Of a DNA stretch of 13,231 nucleotides, positions 1-7,971 are shown piece by piece. Each line of letters starts with the position of its first letter. Positions within the stretch are counted from its first letter, which is position 1. The position numbers were made by a program, and so were the translations under genes. The notes under the pieces are model-generated. The model saw only the letters and a list, made by a program, of their open reading frames with translations, was not told the origin of the DNA and did no database searches. The stretch is from Eggerthella sp. CAG:368. GTDB lineage: Bacteria; Actinomycetota; Coriobacteriia; Coriobacteriales; Eggerthellaceae. The DNA lies in the NCBI GenBank assembly GCA_000434775.1, contig FR895487.1:1-13231 (forward strand), read 5' to 3'.

Positions 1-251
1 GAAAACGATGAAAGAGCATTTGTTCCATCAGAAATATAAGGAGTATCTGGAAGTCCTTGAGCACTTCCTTTGTCACGAGAAAACAACCGTTTTATAACGC
101 TTGGTTTCTTTTGATCCTGAGCGAGCAATTTATTTTCGAGAACATTGAGAGAGAACTCAAACGGTTTCCCGTGCGAGAACTCACTCAAATGAAGTGATTC
201 TTCTTCGCTGCGCTTGAGATACGTCTTTGTTTTGTTTTTCCGCTTAGTCAT
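1..251 (-). CDS. Partial unrecognised protein, N-terminal part only
   Basis: A reading frame opens with ATG at 251 on the minus strand and stays open for 83 codons to the window edge, so the C-terminal part is missing. Its ATG overlaps the end of the dinG-type gene by 8 nt, with the upstream TAA lying inside the second and third codons. That arrangement suggests translational coupling in one transcript. The visible N-terminus is strongly basic (starts MTKRKNKTKTYLKR), then acidic and polar (SEEES), with no signal peptide, membrane segment or recognisable domain. The composition resembles a disordered leader before a folded domain outside the window. There is no clear Shine-Dalgarno sequence before the ATG, which fits coupling rather than independent initiation. 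I do not recognise the family and assign no function. Confidence 0.6.
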   Translation of the reverse strand, partial: MTKRKNKTKTYLKRSEEESLHLSEFSHGKPFEFSLNVLENKLLAQDQKKPSVIKRLFSRDKGSAQGLPDTPYISDGTNALSSF

Positions 252-3237
252 GGAGATATTTATGAGCCACTTCTTTAATGATGTCTTCGCACGGAATAAT
301 CGATACCGACTTGCTTGGAAGAGAATTTAAAAACTTTCTGCCATAATACTTACTTATTAATCGCGCATCGGCAAGAACTACTATTCCTTCATCATTAGCC
401 GAGCGAATCAAACGACCAACCGCTTGCTTCACGTCGATTACCGCCGCTGGAAGCGAATAATGACTCCATGCACGATCATCTCTAGCGCCGCGTTCGCAAG
501 ATAGTGGATCCGTTGGTAATCCAAACGGAAGTTTTGGAATTACTACGCCGCGTAAGGTTGAACCAGGGGCATCAAAACCTTCCCAAAAACTTTTAAGAGC
601 GAACAGGCTTAAGTGCTCATCTTTTAAGAAATCATCACGAAGTCCTTTTACTGAAACGCCCCATTTTTGGCATACTAAACGCAGATTCTCTTTTTTGATC
701 TGAGGATTTACCACTTCAAAGCATTTTTCCATTTCACGGCGGTTCGTAAAAAGCGTAAGTAAAGAACCCTGCTGTGCGATATGCAGCCCAATTAACAGTT
801 CTTGGAGTTTTTCCAAATACTGAGGATCTGCTGGCTCCGGCATATCGGAAGGAACATATACCTGCATATGGTTATCGAAATCATAGCTTGAGTCTATCTG
901 TAAAGTTATTCCACGTGAAACTTCACTTTCGTTTAAACCAACAGCTTGCTCGAATGAATCAAACTTTCCGTCAACTGAAAGAGTAGCAGAGGTATAAATA
1001 ACGCTATTTGTTTCCTGATAAAACGTTTCGTTTAAATTCTGTCCTACATCAAGTGGTTGAGCCGTAAATATCTCATTAAAACGATCTTTTGTTCTATTTA
1101 ATCGCACAGAATACACTTGATTTGATGCGCTGGTAAAGAAAATTGTTTCAAGCGCTACATAGAGCTCCTTTAACTCTAAAGCAACCAACGCAATTTCGCG
1201 TTGCTCAGAAGAAGTGACCTCTATAGATTCCAAATAGGCAACGATATCTCTTGCCGCAGAAATTGCTTTTTCTAACGTTTCATAGAGACCTTTTGCAGCA
1301 AACTTCACCCCTGAAAATGTTTCACTCGCTCGAATATCATCATTAAGCCATAAATCAAAGTACTCATAAGAATTTCTTTTAGAACGCTCATCAAAGAAAA
1401 GAAGATCTTTTGCCGCTAAGCAAAATTCCTGTGCTGCAATTCCGAAAGAACCTGCGGCAATCTGAGCTTTTCGAATCATCGATTCAAAAAGAGTTTTAGC
1501 TTCTTCTGTCACTTCAATAGCACGTTCGGCGCGCAAAAATACGTTATAACGAGGGGAATCGGAGGTCATTCGGCGCGCAAGATTTTGAATAGCATCGGAA
1601 GAAACCGTGGTAGAAAACGCACGACGAGCCTCGTCTTCTGCACCATGAGCCTCATCAATAACCCAATAACGAATCGGAGGCAGCAAACCACCCTCGAAAC
1701 GAACGTCCCAAAACAACAGGCTATGATTTGTTACTACTACATCGCACCGTTGCGCTTCTTCACGAGCTCCATGCACAAAACACGAACGCCCAAAGAAAGG
1801 ACACTTACGACGTAAACATTCAGAACTTTTCGTCGTAATGCTGTACCGTGGAAGAGCTCGATAATCAAGCTTTAAGCCATCCATGTCATCGAAATCACTC
1901 TGATCGACAAAGGAAAGCAAGCTTGCAAGTGCTGGTGCTTGGTTAATTTCCTGATTTTTGAACGTAATAATGCGAGGGCCCGCTGCAACCAAACGCTCAA
2001 CCTTCCGATTGCAGGGATAATGCGTAAATCCCTTTAATGGTGCATAGGAAATTCCATAAACCTTCTTCAAAAGAGGTAATTCTTTATTGATTAACTGATC
2101 AAGCAACGTATTGGTCTTCGTCGCAACTCCTACGGTCATCTTGTTTTTTTGCGCAGCCAGCACAAGAGGAACAAGATATGCCATAGATTTTCCAACACCC
2201 GTGCCTGCCTCTATCGCCAAATTTTCAGAGCGGGATACGGCATTGTTAACCGCTTGAGCCATCACACGCTGTTCTTCACGCGGCTCATAATCGACATAGC
2301 ATTGACCTACTGCTCCTTCTTTCGAGAAGGCTTCGTATATTTCTTCACTTGTCGCAAACTCAAGATGGTTAAGTTTTTCAAAAAACTCTTCATCAGTCAT
2401 ATCAGGCGAAACGCCCTGTTCTGCTTCAGTAAAAGGTTTAAACACGTCTTTTCGTACCGCTTCAGTTACTGAAGAGACCGATGTTTTGCGTGAAACCCTG
2501 AAGTTATAAGACCCTGCTCTTTCATCCGCAAGTTCTTTGAACACATAAACAGTATTCCATTCGTCAATCGTCGACATTTCTGAAATGTACTTCACCAGAT
2601 CAGATGGCATATTTTTAACAGCAGCTAATAAAATTCTATACACTAAACACGTTGCTGCGACATCTTCATCCGCACGATGTGTGGAATCAGGACCACCAAA
2701 TGCACGAACTAAATCGAGCAAACGATGTGAATTCATACGGGGAAGAGCTATACGCGCTAAATCAAGCGAATCAACCCATATATTATTTTTTAACGATTCA
2801 CCACTGGCTCGCTTTGTTGTGAAAGTTCTATCAAAATTGGCATTGTGAGCAACCACATATGAATCTCCCACAAATTCAACTAATCCAGTTAACGCCTCAT
2901 CGGGAGAAGGGGCATCCACCACGTCATCATCATGGATGTTGGTGAGATGGGCTACCTCTTCTGGAATTGGCCTATCAGGGTTAACAAAAGTCACATACCA
3001 CTCAGTAATGACACCGTTTTTCATTCGGGCTGCAGCGATCTGAATTAATTCGTCGTGATTGAAAGAAAATCCTGTTGTTTCGGTATCAAGTACAACAACA
3101 TCTTCATCAAGCACACCAAAAAAATTCTGCTCTGCGAACTCAGTAAGTCCTTGATAGCGCTCGTGAATCCGTTGAGGAGTGTTTTCTAGAATATATGTTT
3201 CGAGTTTTGACACTTTGGTCACATTTTTAGTATCCAT
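244..3237 (-). CDS. dinG: DinG-family ATP-dependent helicase with N-terminal 3'-5' exonuclease domain
   Basis: The 997-residue product fuses a DnaQ-like DEDDh exonuclease to an XPD/DinG-type superfamily 2 helicase, probably acting in DNA repair. The exonuclease motifs are DTETTGF (D51, E53), HNANFD (H131-D136) and THRADED (H187, D192). The helicase part shows Walker A AGTGVGKS at 344-351, DEAH at 528-531, TSATLS, an SFWEGFDAPG motif, and motif VI QAVGRLIRS at 938-946. Cysteines C409, C474, C479 and C486 lie between Walker A and DEAH, where XPD-like helicases bind a 4Fe-4S cluster. That set is complete, unlike in Bacillus DinG, which as I recall lacks it. Length and order match bacterial exonuclease-DinG fusions, and all catalytic residues look intact. 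The ATG at 3237 has no Shine-Dalgarno, but a GATAAT hexamer lies 9 nt upstream. The next gene overlaps its stop by 8 nt. Confidence 0.93.
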   Translation of the reverse strand: MDTKNVTKVSKLETYILENTPQRIHERYQGLTEFAEQNFFGVLDEDVVVLDTETTGFSFNHDELIQIAAARMKNGVITEWYVTFVNPDRPIPEEVAHLTNIHDDDVVDAPSPDEALTGLVEFVGDSYVVAHNANFDRTFTTKRASGESLKNNIWVDSLDLARIALPRMNSHRLLDLVRAFGGPDSTHRADEDVAATCLVYRILLAAVKNMPSDLVKYISEMSTIDEWNTVYVFKELADERAGSYNFRVSRKTSVSSVTEAVRKDVFKPFTEAEQGVSPDMTDEEFFEKLNHLEFATSEEIYEAFSKEGAVGQCYVDYEPREEQRVMAQAVNNAVSRSENLAIEAGTGVGKSMAYLVPLVLAAQKNKMTVGVATKTNTLLDQLINKELPLLKKVYGISYAPLKGFTHYPCNRKVERLVAAGPRIITFKNQEINQAPALASLLSFVDQSDFDDMDGLKLDYRALPRYSITTKSSECLRRKCPFFGRSCFVHGAREEAQRCDVVVTNHSLLFWDVRFEGGLLPPIRYWVIDEAHGAEDEARRAFSTTVSSDAIQNLARRMTSDSPRYNVFLRAERAIEVTEEAKTLFESMIRKAQIAAGSFGIAAQEFCLAAKDLLFFDERSKRNSYEYFDLWLNDDIRASETFSGVKFAAKGLYETLEKAISAARDIVAYLESIEVTSSEQREIALVALELKELYVALETIFFTSASNQVYSVRLNRTKDRFNEIFTAQPLDVGQNLNETFYQETNSVIYTSATLSVDGKFDSFEQAVGLNESEVSRGITLQIDSSYDFDNHMQVYVPSDMPEPADPQYLEKLQELLIGLHIAQQGSLLTLFTNRREMEKCFEVVNPQIKKENLRLVCQKWGVSVKGLRDDFLKDEHLSLFALKSFWEGFDAPGSTLRGVVIPKLPFGLPTDPLSCERGARDDRAWSHYSLPAAVIDVKQAVGRLIRSANDEGIVVLADARLISKYYGRKFLNSLPSKSVSIIPCEDIIKEVAHKYLHD

Positions 3238-3246
3238 ACAGGTAAG

Positions 3247-3252
3247 ATTATC
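3247..3252 (-). promoter_or_regulatory. Candidate -10 element (GATAAT) for a near-leaderless dinG transcript
   Basis: On the minus strand GATAAT ends 9 nt before the dinG ATG. Transcription starting 6-9 nt downstream of it would leave at most a few nucleotides of leader. No Shine-Dalgarno is visible before this ATG, which agrees with leaderless or near-leaderless translation. No good -35 hexamer is evident, so this is a tentative call. Confidence 0.3.
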
Positions 3253-3301
3253 ATTTAATAAATGCCTTGAAACCTTTTATGTAATACTCCGAGGAGAAAA
3301 C

Positions 3302-3946
3302 ATGTCTTCTATTGGTTTTTTTGGAACATATGCTCGATTCACCACTCCCGACAAACGCGATGCTGCCGCGTTTCTTGGGGCGGATAATGTTATTGGGGAC
3401 ACTTTCAGTATTGAAATGGATTATTCAGAAGGAAAACGGGTAGCATATATCGTTAATCCTTTTGGCGTTCGTATGGGAACAATCGATGAAGAGGTTGCTT
3501 CTAAAGTTGATATTTGCGAAGCACGTGGATGGAAAACTCTTGCACTTCTCGCACTCGTAGCATATTCCGAAGAACCAAAACCAGGATATTACTGGGGTGA
3601 AGTTGCCATCATTTCTTACGATCCTAAAAACAAAGAGGCTTTCTCGAATTTCGTTTCACAATTCAGCAAAAAGCTCGGCAATGGGATTCGTGGTGATTTA
3701 AATATCGGCCAGCAATCTCTTAAGGAAATAATTAAAACAAACGGTAGTTGGTTCCCTACAGCACGTCATCCTCTTCCAGAAAAGAAAAAAGGAACTGCCT
3801 TTGTAAAAACAGAGCGCTCGAGCACCGAAAAACTTGTCGATCAAGCACGCAAGGGAAATAAAGGGTGCATGATTGCAAGTTGGGCATTTCTTCTTGCCCT
3901 TGTTGCGTTGGTTGTCTTCGGTTTGCACTCCTGCGGCTTGTTTTAA
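3302..3946 (+). CDS. Unrecognised tail-anchored membrane protein
   Basis: This 214-residue protein starts at an ATG with a good Shine-Dalgarno (GAGGAG) just upstream. The frame is open further upstream to 3179, but that part overlaps dinG and has no ribosome site. Residues 1 to about 150 form a soluble, mixed domain with no signal peptide. Residues about 158-188 are polar and basic (EKKKG, ARKGNKG). Residues about 190-210 form a single hydrophobic helix, followed by only HSCGLF-type residues. This is a tail-anchored topology: a cytoplasmic domain held by a C-terminal helix with the positive residues on the inner side. The segment NPFGVRMGTI...GYYWGEVAIISYD vaguely recalls HIRAN-like beta domains, but I would not assign it. 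It is divergent from dinG and convergent with ddl, so the context gives no clear role. Confidence 0.8.
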   Translation: MSSIGFFGTYARFTTPDKRDAAAFLGADNVIGDTFSIEMDYSEGKRVAYIVNPFGVRMGTIDEEVASKVDICEARGWKTLALLALVAYSEEPKPGYYWGEVAIISYDPKNKEAFSNFVSQFSKKLGNGIRGDLNIGQQSLKEIIKTNGSWFPTARHPLPEKKKGTAFVKTERSSTEKLVDQARKGNKGCMIASWAFLLALVALVVFGLHSCGLF

Positions 3947-4126
3947 CTTGCGGTTCACTTGACCAGCACTTTTAAACGAGGCTAACGAGAACACCCGTCA
4001 ATCTACCAGGCCACAAGTTACAACTACCAGCTAGAACCACCAACAAGGATCATCGGATTCCTACTGGTACCTCAAGGATTCAATCGAAGTTTTTTATCTC
4101 TTTTGGCATTTTACCTGTAGATATAT

Positions 4127-4170
4127 GTACTATTTGACCTGCGGTTATATAGGTTTAGGTCAAATAGTAC
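4127..4170. repeat. 14-bp perfect inverted repeat in a convergent intergenic region
   Basis: GTACTATTTGACCT (4127-4140) is mirrored exactly by AGGTCAAATAGTAC (4157-4170) around a 16-nt loop. It lies 23 bp downstream of the ddl stop, between two convergent genes, where a bidirectional terminator is expected. Neither side is followed by a T tract, so it is not a canonical intrinsic terminator. It may limit RNA decay, stop transcription with Rho, or be a protein-binding site. Nothing else recognisable fills 3947-4193. Confidence 0.55.
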
Positions 4171-4193
4171 GTAATAGGTTGTGTTTATGCACT

Positions 4194-5138
4194 TTATTTT
4201 GCTAAAGCGTAGTTGATAAGTTTTTCGCAGAGTTGAGCAAAAGATATTCCTGCTGCTTTTGCGGCATCAGGAAGAAGCGAAGTCGCCGTCATTCCAGGAA
4301 TGGTATTAGTTTCAAGTACCCAAAAATGTCCATTTTTATCTTTGATTAAATCAGTACGAGAAACTCCTCTACATTCAAGCGCTTTGTGAGCTTCTATCGC
4401 AAGACGCTGTGCTTCCTTAGTTTCTTCTTCATTTAAAGGAGCAGGACAAATATGCTGCGATCCTCCTTCAGCATACTTTGATTCAAAATCATAAAACTCA
4501 TTGACGGGAATAATTTTAATTACTGGAAGAGCTTCAACGGTATCGTTTCCTAAAACAGCAACCGTGAATTCATCCCCTTCAATAAAAGCTTCCACAAGTG
4601 CTTTTTTATCAATAGTAAATACCTCATCAAGTGCTTGGTTTATATCTGATACAGAATGACAGATATAAACCCCTAAAGCACTTCCTTCAGTAGCTGCTTT
4701 AATAACACAATCAGTGCCAATTTCTTCAGCGATTTGTTCAGCAGTTTTTTCTGTCTTTGCGGTTAGAACAAATGATATTGGAGTTGGAATATCGTTTTTT
4801 GAGTAATAAACCTTTGCTTTAGGTTTATCAATAGCTGTCGCGCTCGACCAAACACCCGGTCCAATATAAGGAATCCCTAGAATCTCAAGCATTCCTTGCA
4901 TAGTTCCATCTTCGCCGTATTTTCCGTGCAAGGCTAAAAAAGCAACGTCATATTCATTAGTAAGTAATTTTAGAAGATCTTCTTTATATGCCGGATCTAC
5001 TCGATCTACCTGAAAACCCGCTTCACAAAGAGCCTGGTATGCTCCGTCACCAGAGGCAAGAGATATCTCACGTTCGCCGCTTCGTCCGCCAGCGATTAAA
5101 ACAACTTTTGTTTGTTGAGGGTCACAAGGAACAGCCAT
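4194..5138 (-). CDS. ddl: D-alanine--D-alanine ligase
   Basis: This enzyme joins two D-alanines in an ATP-dependent step in the cytoplasm, supplying the dipeptide that ends the peptidoglycan stem. Numbering from the chosen start (314 residues): N-terminal motif AGGRSGEREIS (16-26), HGKYGEDG (71-78), ATP-grasp glycine loop EGSALGV (151-157, where most relatives have GSS), omega-loop FYDFESKY (215-222) and SRTDL (260-264). The C-terminal metal and substrate motif ETNTIPGMT is at 276-284. The tyrosine at the end of the omega-loop favours a D-Ala-D-Ala ligase over a VanA-type D-Ala-D-Lac ligase. The frame also has an ATG at 5153. I prefer the ATG at 5138 because AAGGCAGGA lies at ribosome-binding distance, whereas the upstream ATG has no such site. 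It is divergent from rlmN. Confidence 0.92.
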   Translation of the reverse strand: MAVPCDPQQTKVVLIAGGRSGEREISLASGDGAYQALCEAGFQVDRVDPAYKEDLLKLLTNEYDVAFLALHGKYGEDGTMQGMLEILGIPYIGPGVWSSATAIDKPKAKVYYSKNDIPTPISFVLTAKTEKTAEQIAEEIGTDCVIKAATEGSALGVYICHSVSDINQALDEVFTIDKKALVEAFIEGDEFTVAVLGNDTVEALPVIKIIPVNEFYDFESKYAEGGSQHICPAPLNEEETKEAQRLAIEAHKALECRGVSRTDLIKDKNGHFWVLETNTIPGMTATSLLPDAAKAAGISFAQLCEKLINYALAK

Positions 5139-5255
5139 ATATCCTGCCTTCATTCTATAAGGAATTTCTTTTGTGAGTATATCAAAACAGTATGTCTATC
5201 TTTTTACATCCCCTGCGATAGATATAAAAGAAACCATGATCGTCATTTCCATGCG

Positions 5256-5261
5256 TATAAT
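5256..5261 (+). promoter_or_regulatory. Candidate -10 box (TATAAT) for leaderless rlmN mRNA
   Basis: A perfect TATAAT ends 7 nt before the ATG chosen for rlmN at 5269, which would put the transcription start on or next to the A of that ATG. No Shine-Dalgarno precedes the ATG. This is the geometry typical of leaderless genes in actinobacteria. No convincing -35 hexamer is visible. Confidence 0.45.
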
Positions 5262-5268
5262 AAGCAAT

Positions 5269-6294
5269 ATGAAAAAAGACATTAAATCATATTCATTTTC
5301 CGAACTTACTCAACTCTGTAAAGACTGCGGTCAGCCAACTTTTCGTTCAAAACAATTAATTCATTGGCTATACCGCATTGGCGTTTCTTCTTATGACGAA
5401 ATGACTAATTTACCTAAAACTTTTAGGGAAAAAATAAATGAAATATCTCCTTTATACCTAAGCAAAATCATTGATAAACAAATTTCGAAAGACGGCACTC
5501 GTAAATACGTCATTGAATACCATGATGGTGCCCGTGTTGAAGCCGTAGGAATGCCCTCTAGTAAATCATTGAGTGTTTGTTTTTCTACCCAAGCTGGATG
5601 TGCTATGGAATGTGCATTTTGCGCTACAGGAACTGAAGGATTAACTCGTAATTTAACATCGGGTGAAATGATTGATCAATTGTTACTTGTCCAGAATGAT
5701 TTTCAAACTCGTATCTCTCATGTTGTAACTATGGGACAAGGGGAACCTTTCCAAAATTACGACGCAGTATTGGAAACATTACGCTTTCTTAATGCTAAGG
5801 ATGGATTTGAAATTGGAGCGCGACATATTACCCTTTCAACCTGTGGAATTATTTCTGGAATTGAAAAGCTTTCGAACGAACCCGAACAGTTTACCTTGGC
5901 TATTTCCTTACATTCTGCACGCCAGGAAATAAGAAATAAGCTTATGCCCCGTTGTTCCTCACTTCCTTTACCGCAACTAAAGGAATCTTTATTGCAATAT
6001 ATAACAAAAACAGGACGACGCGTTTCTTTTGAGTACTTAATGATTAAAGGGATTAACGACACAAAACAAGACTTAGACGCTTTAAAAGAGTTTTGTGAAT
6101 CGCTTCTTTGTCACATTAATCTTATTCCTATTAACAGTGTTGATCACTCCCCTTATCAACCAAGTTCAAAAGAAACAATGAAGCATTGGGTTTCTGAATT
6201 AACTTCTATCCATAAAGAAACAACTATTCGTAATTCAAGAGGCTCTGATATCGATGGCGCTTGTGGGCAATTAAAAAATAAACTTTCGAAATAA
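5269..6294 (+). CDS. rlmN: Dual-specificity 23S rRNA/tRNA adenine-C2 methyltransferase RlmN
   Basis: This radical-SAM enzyme methylates C2 of A2503 in 23S rRNA (E. coli numbering) and adenine 37 in some tRNAs. From the ATG at 5269 it is 341 residues, a normal family length. The radical-SAM cluster motif CAMECAFC gives C111, C115 and C118. The two mechanistic cysteines of the family are present as C104 (SVCFSTQAGC) and C332 (DIDGACGQL). Other hallmarks are GQGEP (156-160, usually GMGEP), HITLSTCG (186-193) and SLHSAR (213-218). The N-terminal domain (FRSKQLIHWLY, 25-35) matches the RNA-binding region. The frame is open back to 5173, but upstream ATGs lack ribosome sites and would add residues the family does not have. 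The likely promoter abuts the ATG. It is divergent from ddl and encoded head-on to the expected replication fork. Confidence 0.93.
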   Translation: MKKDIKSYSFSELTQLCKDCGQPTFRSKQLIHWLYRIGVSSYDEMTNLPKTFREKINEISPLYLSKIIDKQISKDGTRKYVIEYHDGARVEAVGMPSSKSLSVCFSTQAGCAMECAFCATGTEGLTRNLTSGEMIDQLLLVQNDFQTRISHVVTMGQGEPFQNYDAVLETLRFLNAKDGFEIGARHITLSTCGIISGIEKLSNEPEQFTLAISLHSARQEIRNKLMPRCSSLPLPQLKESLLQYITKTGRRVSFEYLMIKGINDTKQDLDALKEFCESLLCHINLIPINSVDHSPYQPSSKETMKHWVSELTSIHKETTIRNSRGSDIDGACGQLKNKLSK

Positions 6295-6431
6295 CCTAGT
6301 ACTAAAAAGAAGGATTACAGCTAAATACGCTTTAAACTCCACCTGAACCCCATTAAACCATATCAGTTATATATACCCATCCATGGATTCTTCCTAAATC
6401 TTATTCCTTACCTAAGAAAAGGGAATATTCC

Positions 6432-6641
6432 TCAAAACTTACACTCAACTTCGTATGCGACAGGCTGTAGGCCTTCTGGGCCATAGCGACCACTATCCTC
6501 CCAACGGATTTTGACGGCCTGAACAATCGTCAATATCCCTCGGGAGGGTGGTTTTATAAGTATGTTGCCGTCCACCCGCATAGCGGGTGGGTTATCGCCT
6601 CTCGCGCCAAGGGCGCAGAGAGTAGGAAAAGCCATACACAA
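6432..6641 (-). other. GC-rich multi-hairpin island, possible IS200/IS605-type right-end relic or structured RNA
   Basis: This block lies in a 417-bp gene-free stretch between rlmN and parB. It is far richer in G+C than its surroundings: I count 49 of 80 bases in 6541-6620. It can fold into at least five stems: 6599-6622 (one bulge), 6572-6590 (8-bp arms, 3-nt loop), 6537-6548, 6511-6533 and 6462-6482. The minus strand has an open 69-codon frame (NPPAMRV...VQAVKIRW) with a poor TTG or ATG start and no ribosome site, so I do not call it a gene. A right-end-style hairpin overlapping a translated tail recalls the ends of IS200/IS605 tnpB elements and their guide RNAs, but no transposase body is present. 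A small non-coding RNA is the other option. The rest of the gap, 6295-6431, shows only two 10-bp palindromes (6379-6388, 6422-6431). Confidence 0.35.
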
Positions 6642-6675
6642 AACTAGAGCCTTATATAGTCATAAGGCTCTAGTT
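6642..6675 (-). terminator. Probable intrinsic terminator of parAB
   Basis: AACTAGAGCCTTAT (6642-6655) and ATAAGGCTCTAGTT (6662-6675) form a perfect 14-bp stem with a 6-nt loop, 36 bp past the parB stop. On the minus strand the stem runs into TTTTGTGT, a short T-rich tail. It abuts the GC-rich island, so it could instead belong to that element. Confidence 0.55.
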
Positions 6676-6711
6676 CCCGACATTATAAATGGTACTGGTT
6701 TTTTATAACTA

Positions 6712-7971
6712 TCATTCCCGTTCGGCAATAGCATTCAGAATGCGCTCAAGTTCTTCCTCGTCTTGAAATTGAATTTCAATCTTATTCTTCCCTTGTACTG
6801 TTTTTACGCGTACAGGTGCTGAAAGAAACTTTGAAAGACTTCGTGCAGCCTTTTTAAAACTGGCTGGAGTAGGAAGGCGCTTCGATGTTCCTGCTTCTTT
6901 ACTTTTATCACGTCCCGAAAGAAGTCGAGCAATCGATTCGGTTTCACGAACACTAAGTTTTTCGTTCACAAGCTTATTTGTGAGTGTTTTTCTTCCTTCA
7001 GGGGTGGGGATAGAAAGAATTGCACGAGCATGACCTGCTGAAATCTTTTCCTCGAATAAAAGCTGTTGCGCTTCTTCCGGTAAATCCAATAATCGCAATG
7101 CATTAGCAATAGTAGAACGACCCTTAGAAACAGTTTGAGCAACTTCAGACTGAGTCATTCCCTTTCGTTCCATAAGACGCTTATAACCATATGCTTCTTC
7201 AATTGGATTTAAATCAGAACGTTGAATATTTTCGATTAATGCAAGTTCAAGAGCTTTATCATTATCTGCTGTCCAAAAGCGTACTGGAATCGTTTTCATA
7301 TCAAGGCTCTTGCAAGCCTGCCAGCGACGTTCACCAGCAATAATCTGATAATGATCGCCTACTTTATTAACCAAAATAGGCTGAAGAAGGCCTTCTTTTT
7401 TGATAGAGTTAGCAAGTTCTTCTATTTCTTCAGGTTTAAAATGAGTTCGAGGTTGATCAGGATTTGGCTGCACTTTAGAAAGTTCAACTTCTCCGACTGT
7501 CCCTTTTTCATCTTTCTTTTCCACTTTTTCTGGCTTTGGTGTTTCCTGTATAGAAACAGAATTACCCGACAAAACACTGGATGCAGTACTTTTTTTCTGC
7601 TCCGCTTGAATTTCAGCCGTTTTACGCTTTTGTTCAGGAGTTGTTCTAAAGGTAGGAGTCTTGCGAGCTTCTCGCTCTACCACTTTTGCATTCTCGAGAG
7701 CATCTTCTGAAAAATAAATACTCGAAGAGGCTTTTGTTTCTTTCTTTTCCTCTTTTTTTGGTTGTTGATGATTAACTACCGAACCAATTACTCCACCCGT
7801 ATACGTAGAAGTAGTTTTATTGGTTTCTTGAACACTAACCGTTGATTGAGGTTGAGTCGTTTTGTTTTCTTCTTTAGTAATTGATGATGTTTTTTTTATC
7901 GCAGGATTAGTATCAACTTCATCAAAAAGCGCATTCAAACCTCTACCAAGTCCACTTTTTTGTTTAACCAC
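6712..7971 (-). CDS. parB: Chromosome partition protein ParB, with long linker
   Basis: ParB binds parS, spreads as a CTP-dependent clamp and works with ParA in origin segregation. The GTG at 7971 gives 419 residues; I chose it because AGAGGTGA sits 6 nt upstream. The TTG at 7977 is too close to that site. The start overlaps the parA stop by 8 nt. Residues 5-16 (KSGLGRGLNALF) are the ParA-activating peptide. Residues about 22-157 are a low-complexity K/E/T/S/Q-rich linker. The CTP-binding ParB/Srx domain is about 158-250, with GERRWQA (213-219) and ENIQRSDLNPIEEA (247-260). The HTH is about 272-298 (TQSEVAQTVSKGRSTIANALRLL...), and the C-terminal dimerisation segment is about 375-419. Typical ParB is about 280-300 residues, so the linker explains nearly all of the excess. 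Confidence 0.95.
   Translation of the reverse strand: MVKQKSGLGRGLNALFDEVDTNPAIKKTSSITKEENKTTQPQSTVSVQETNKTTSTYTGGVIGSVVNHQQPKKEEKKETKASSSIYFSEDALENAKVVEREARKTPTFRTTPEQKRKTAEIQAEQKKSTASSVLSGNSVSIQETPKPEKVEKKDEKGTVGEVELSKVQPNPDQPRTHFKPEEIEELANSIKKEGLLQPILVNKVGDHYQIIAGERRWQACKSLDMKTIPVRFWTADNDKALELALIENIQRSDLNPIEEAYGYKRLMERKGMTQSEVAQTVSKGRSTIANALRLLDLPEEAQQLLFEEKISAGHARAILSIPTPEGRKTLTNKLVNEKLSVRETESIARLLSGRDKSKEAGTSKRLPTPASFKKAARSLSKFLSAPVRVKTVQGKNKIEIQFQDEEELERILNAIAERE

Noticed and set aside
907..922. Degenerate parS-like sequence TATTCCACGTGAAACT inside dinG
   Set aside because: It matches 13 of 16 consensus bases but breaks the symmetry and lies in coding sequence; likely chance codon usage.
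2149..2472. Plus-strand 107-codon frame inside dinG
   Set aside because: It is antisense to an intact, motif-complete helicase gene and has shadow-like Phe/Arg-rich composition.
3947..4126. Possible tRNA or small RNA between the tail-anchored gene and ddl
   Set aside because: I found no cloverleaf, promoter or strong stem on either strand.
7351..7710. Plus-strand 119-codon frame opposite the parB linker
   Set aside because: Its Phe-rich content simply mirrors the Lys/Glu-rich linker codons on the other strand.
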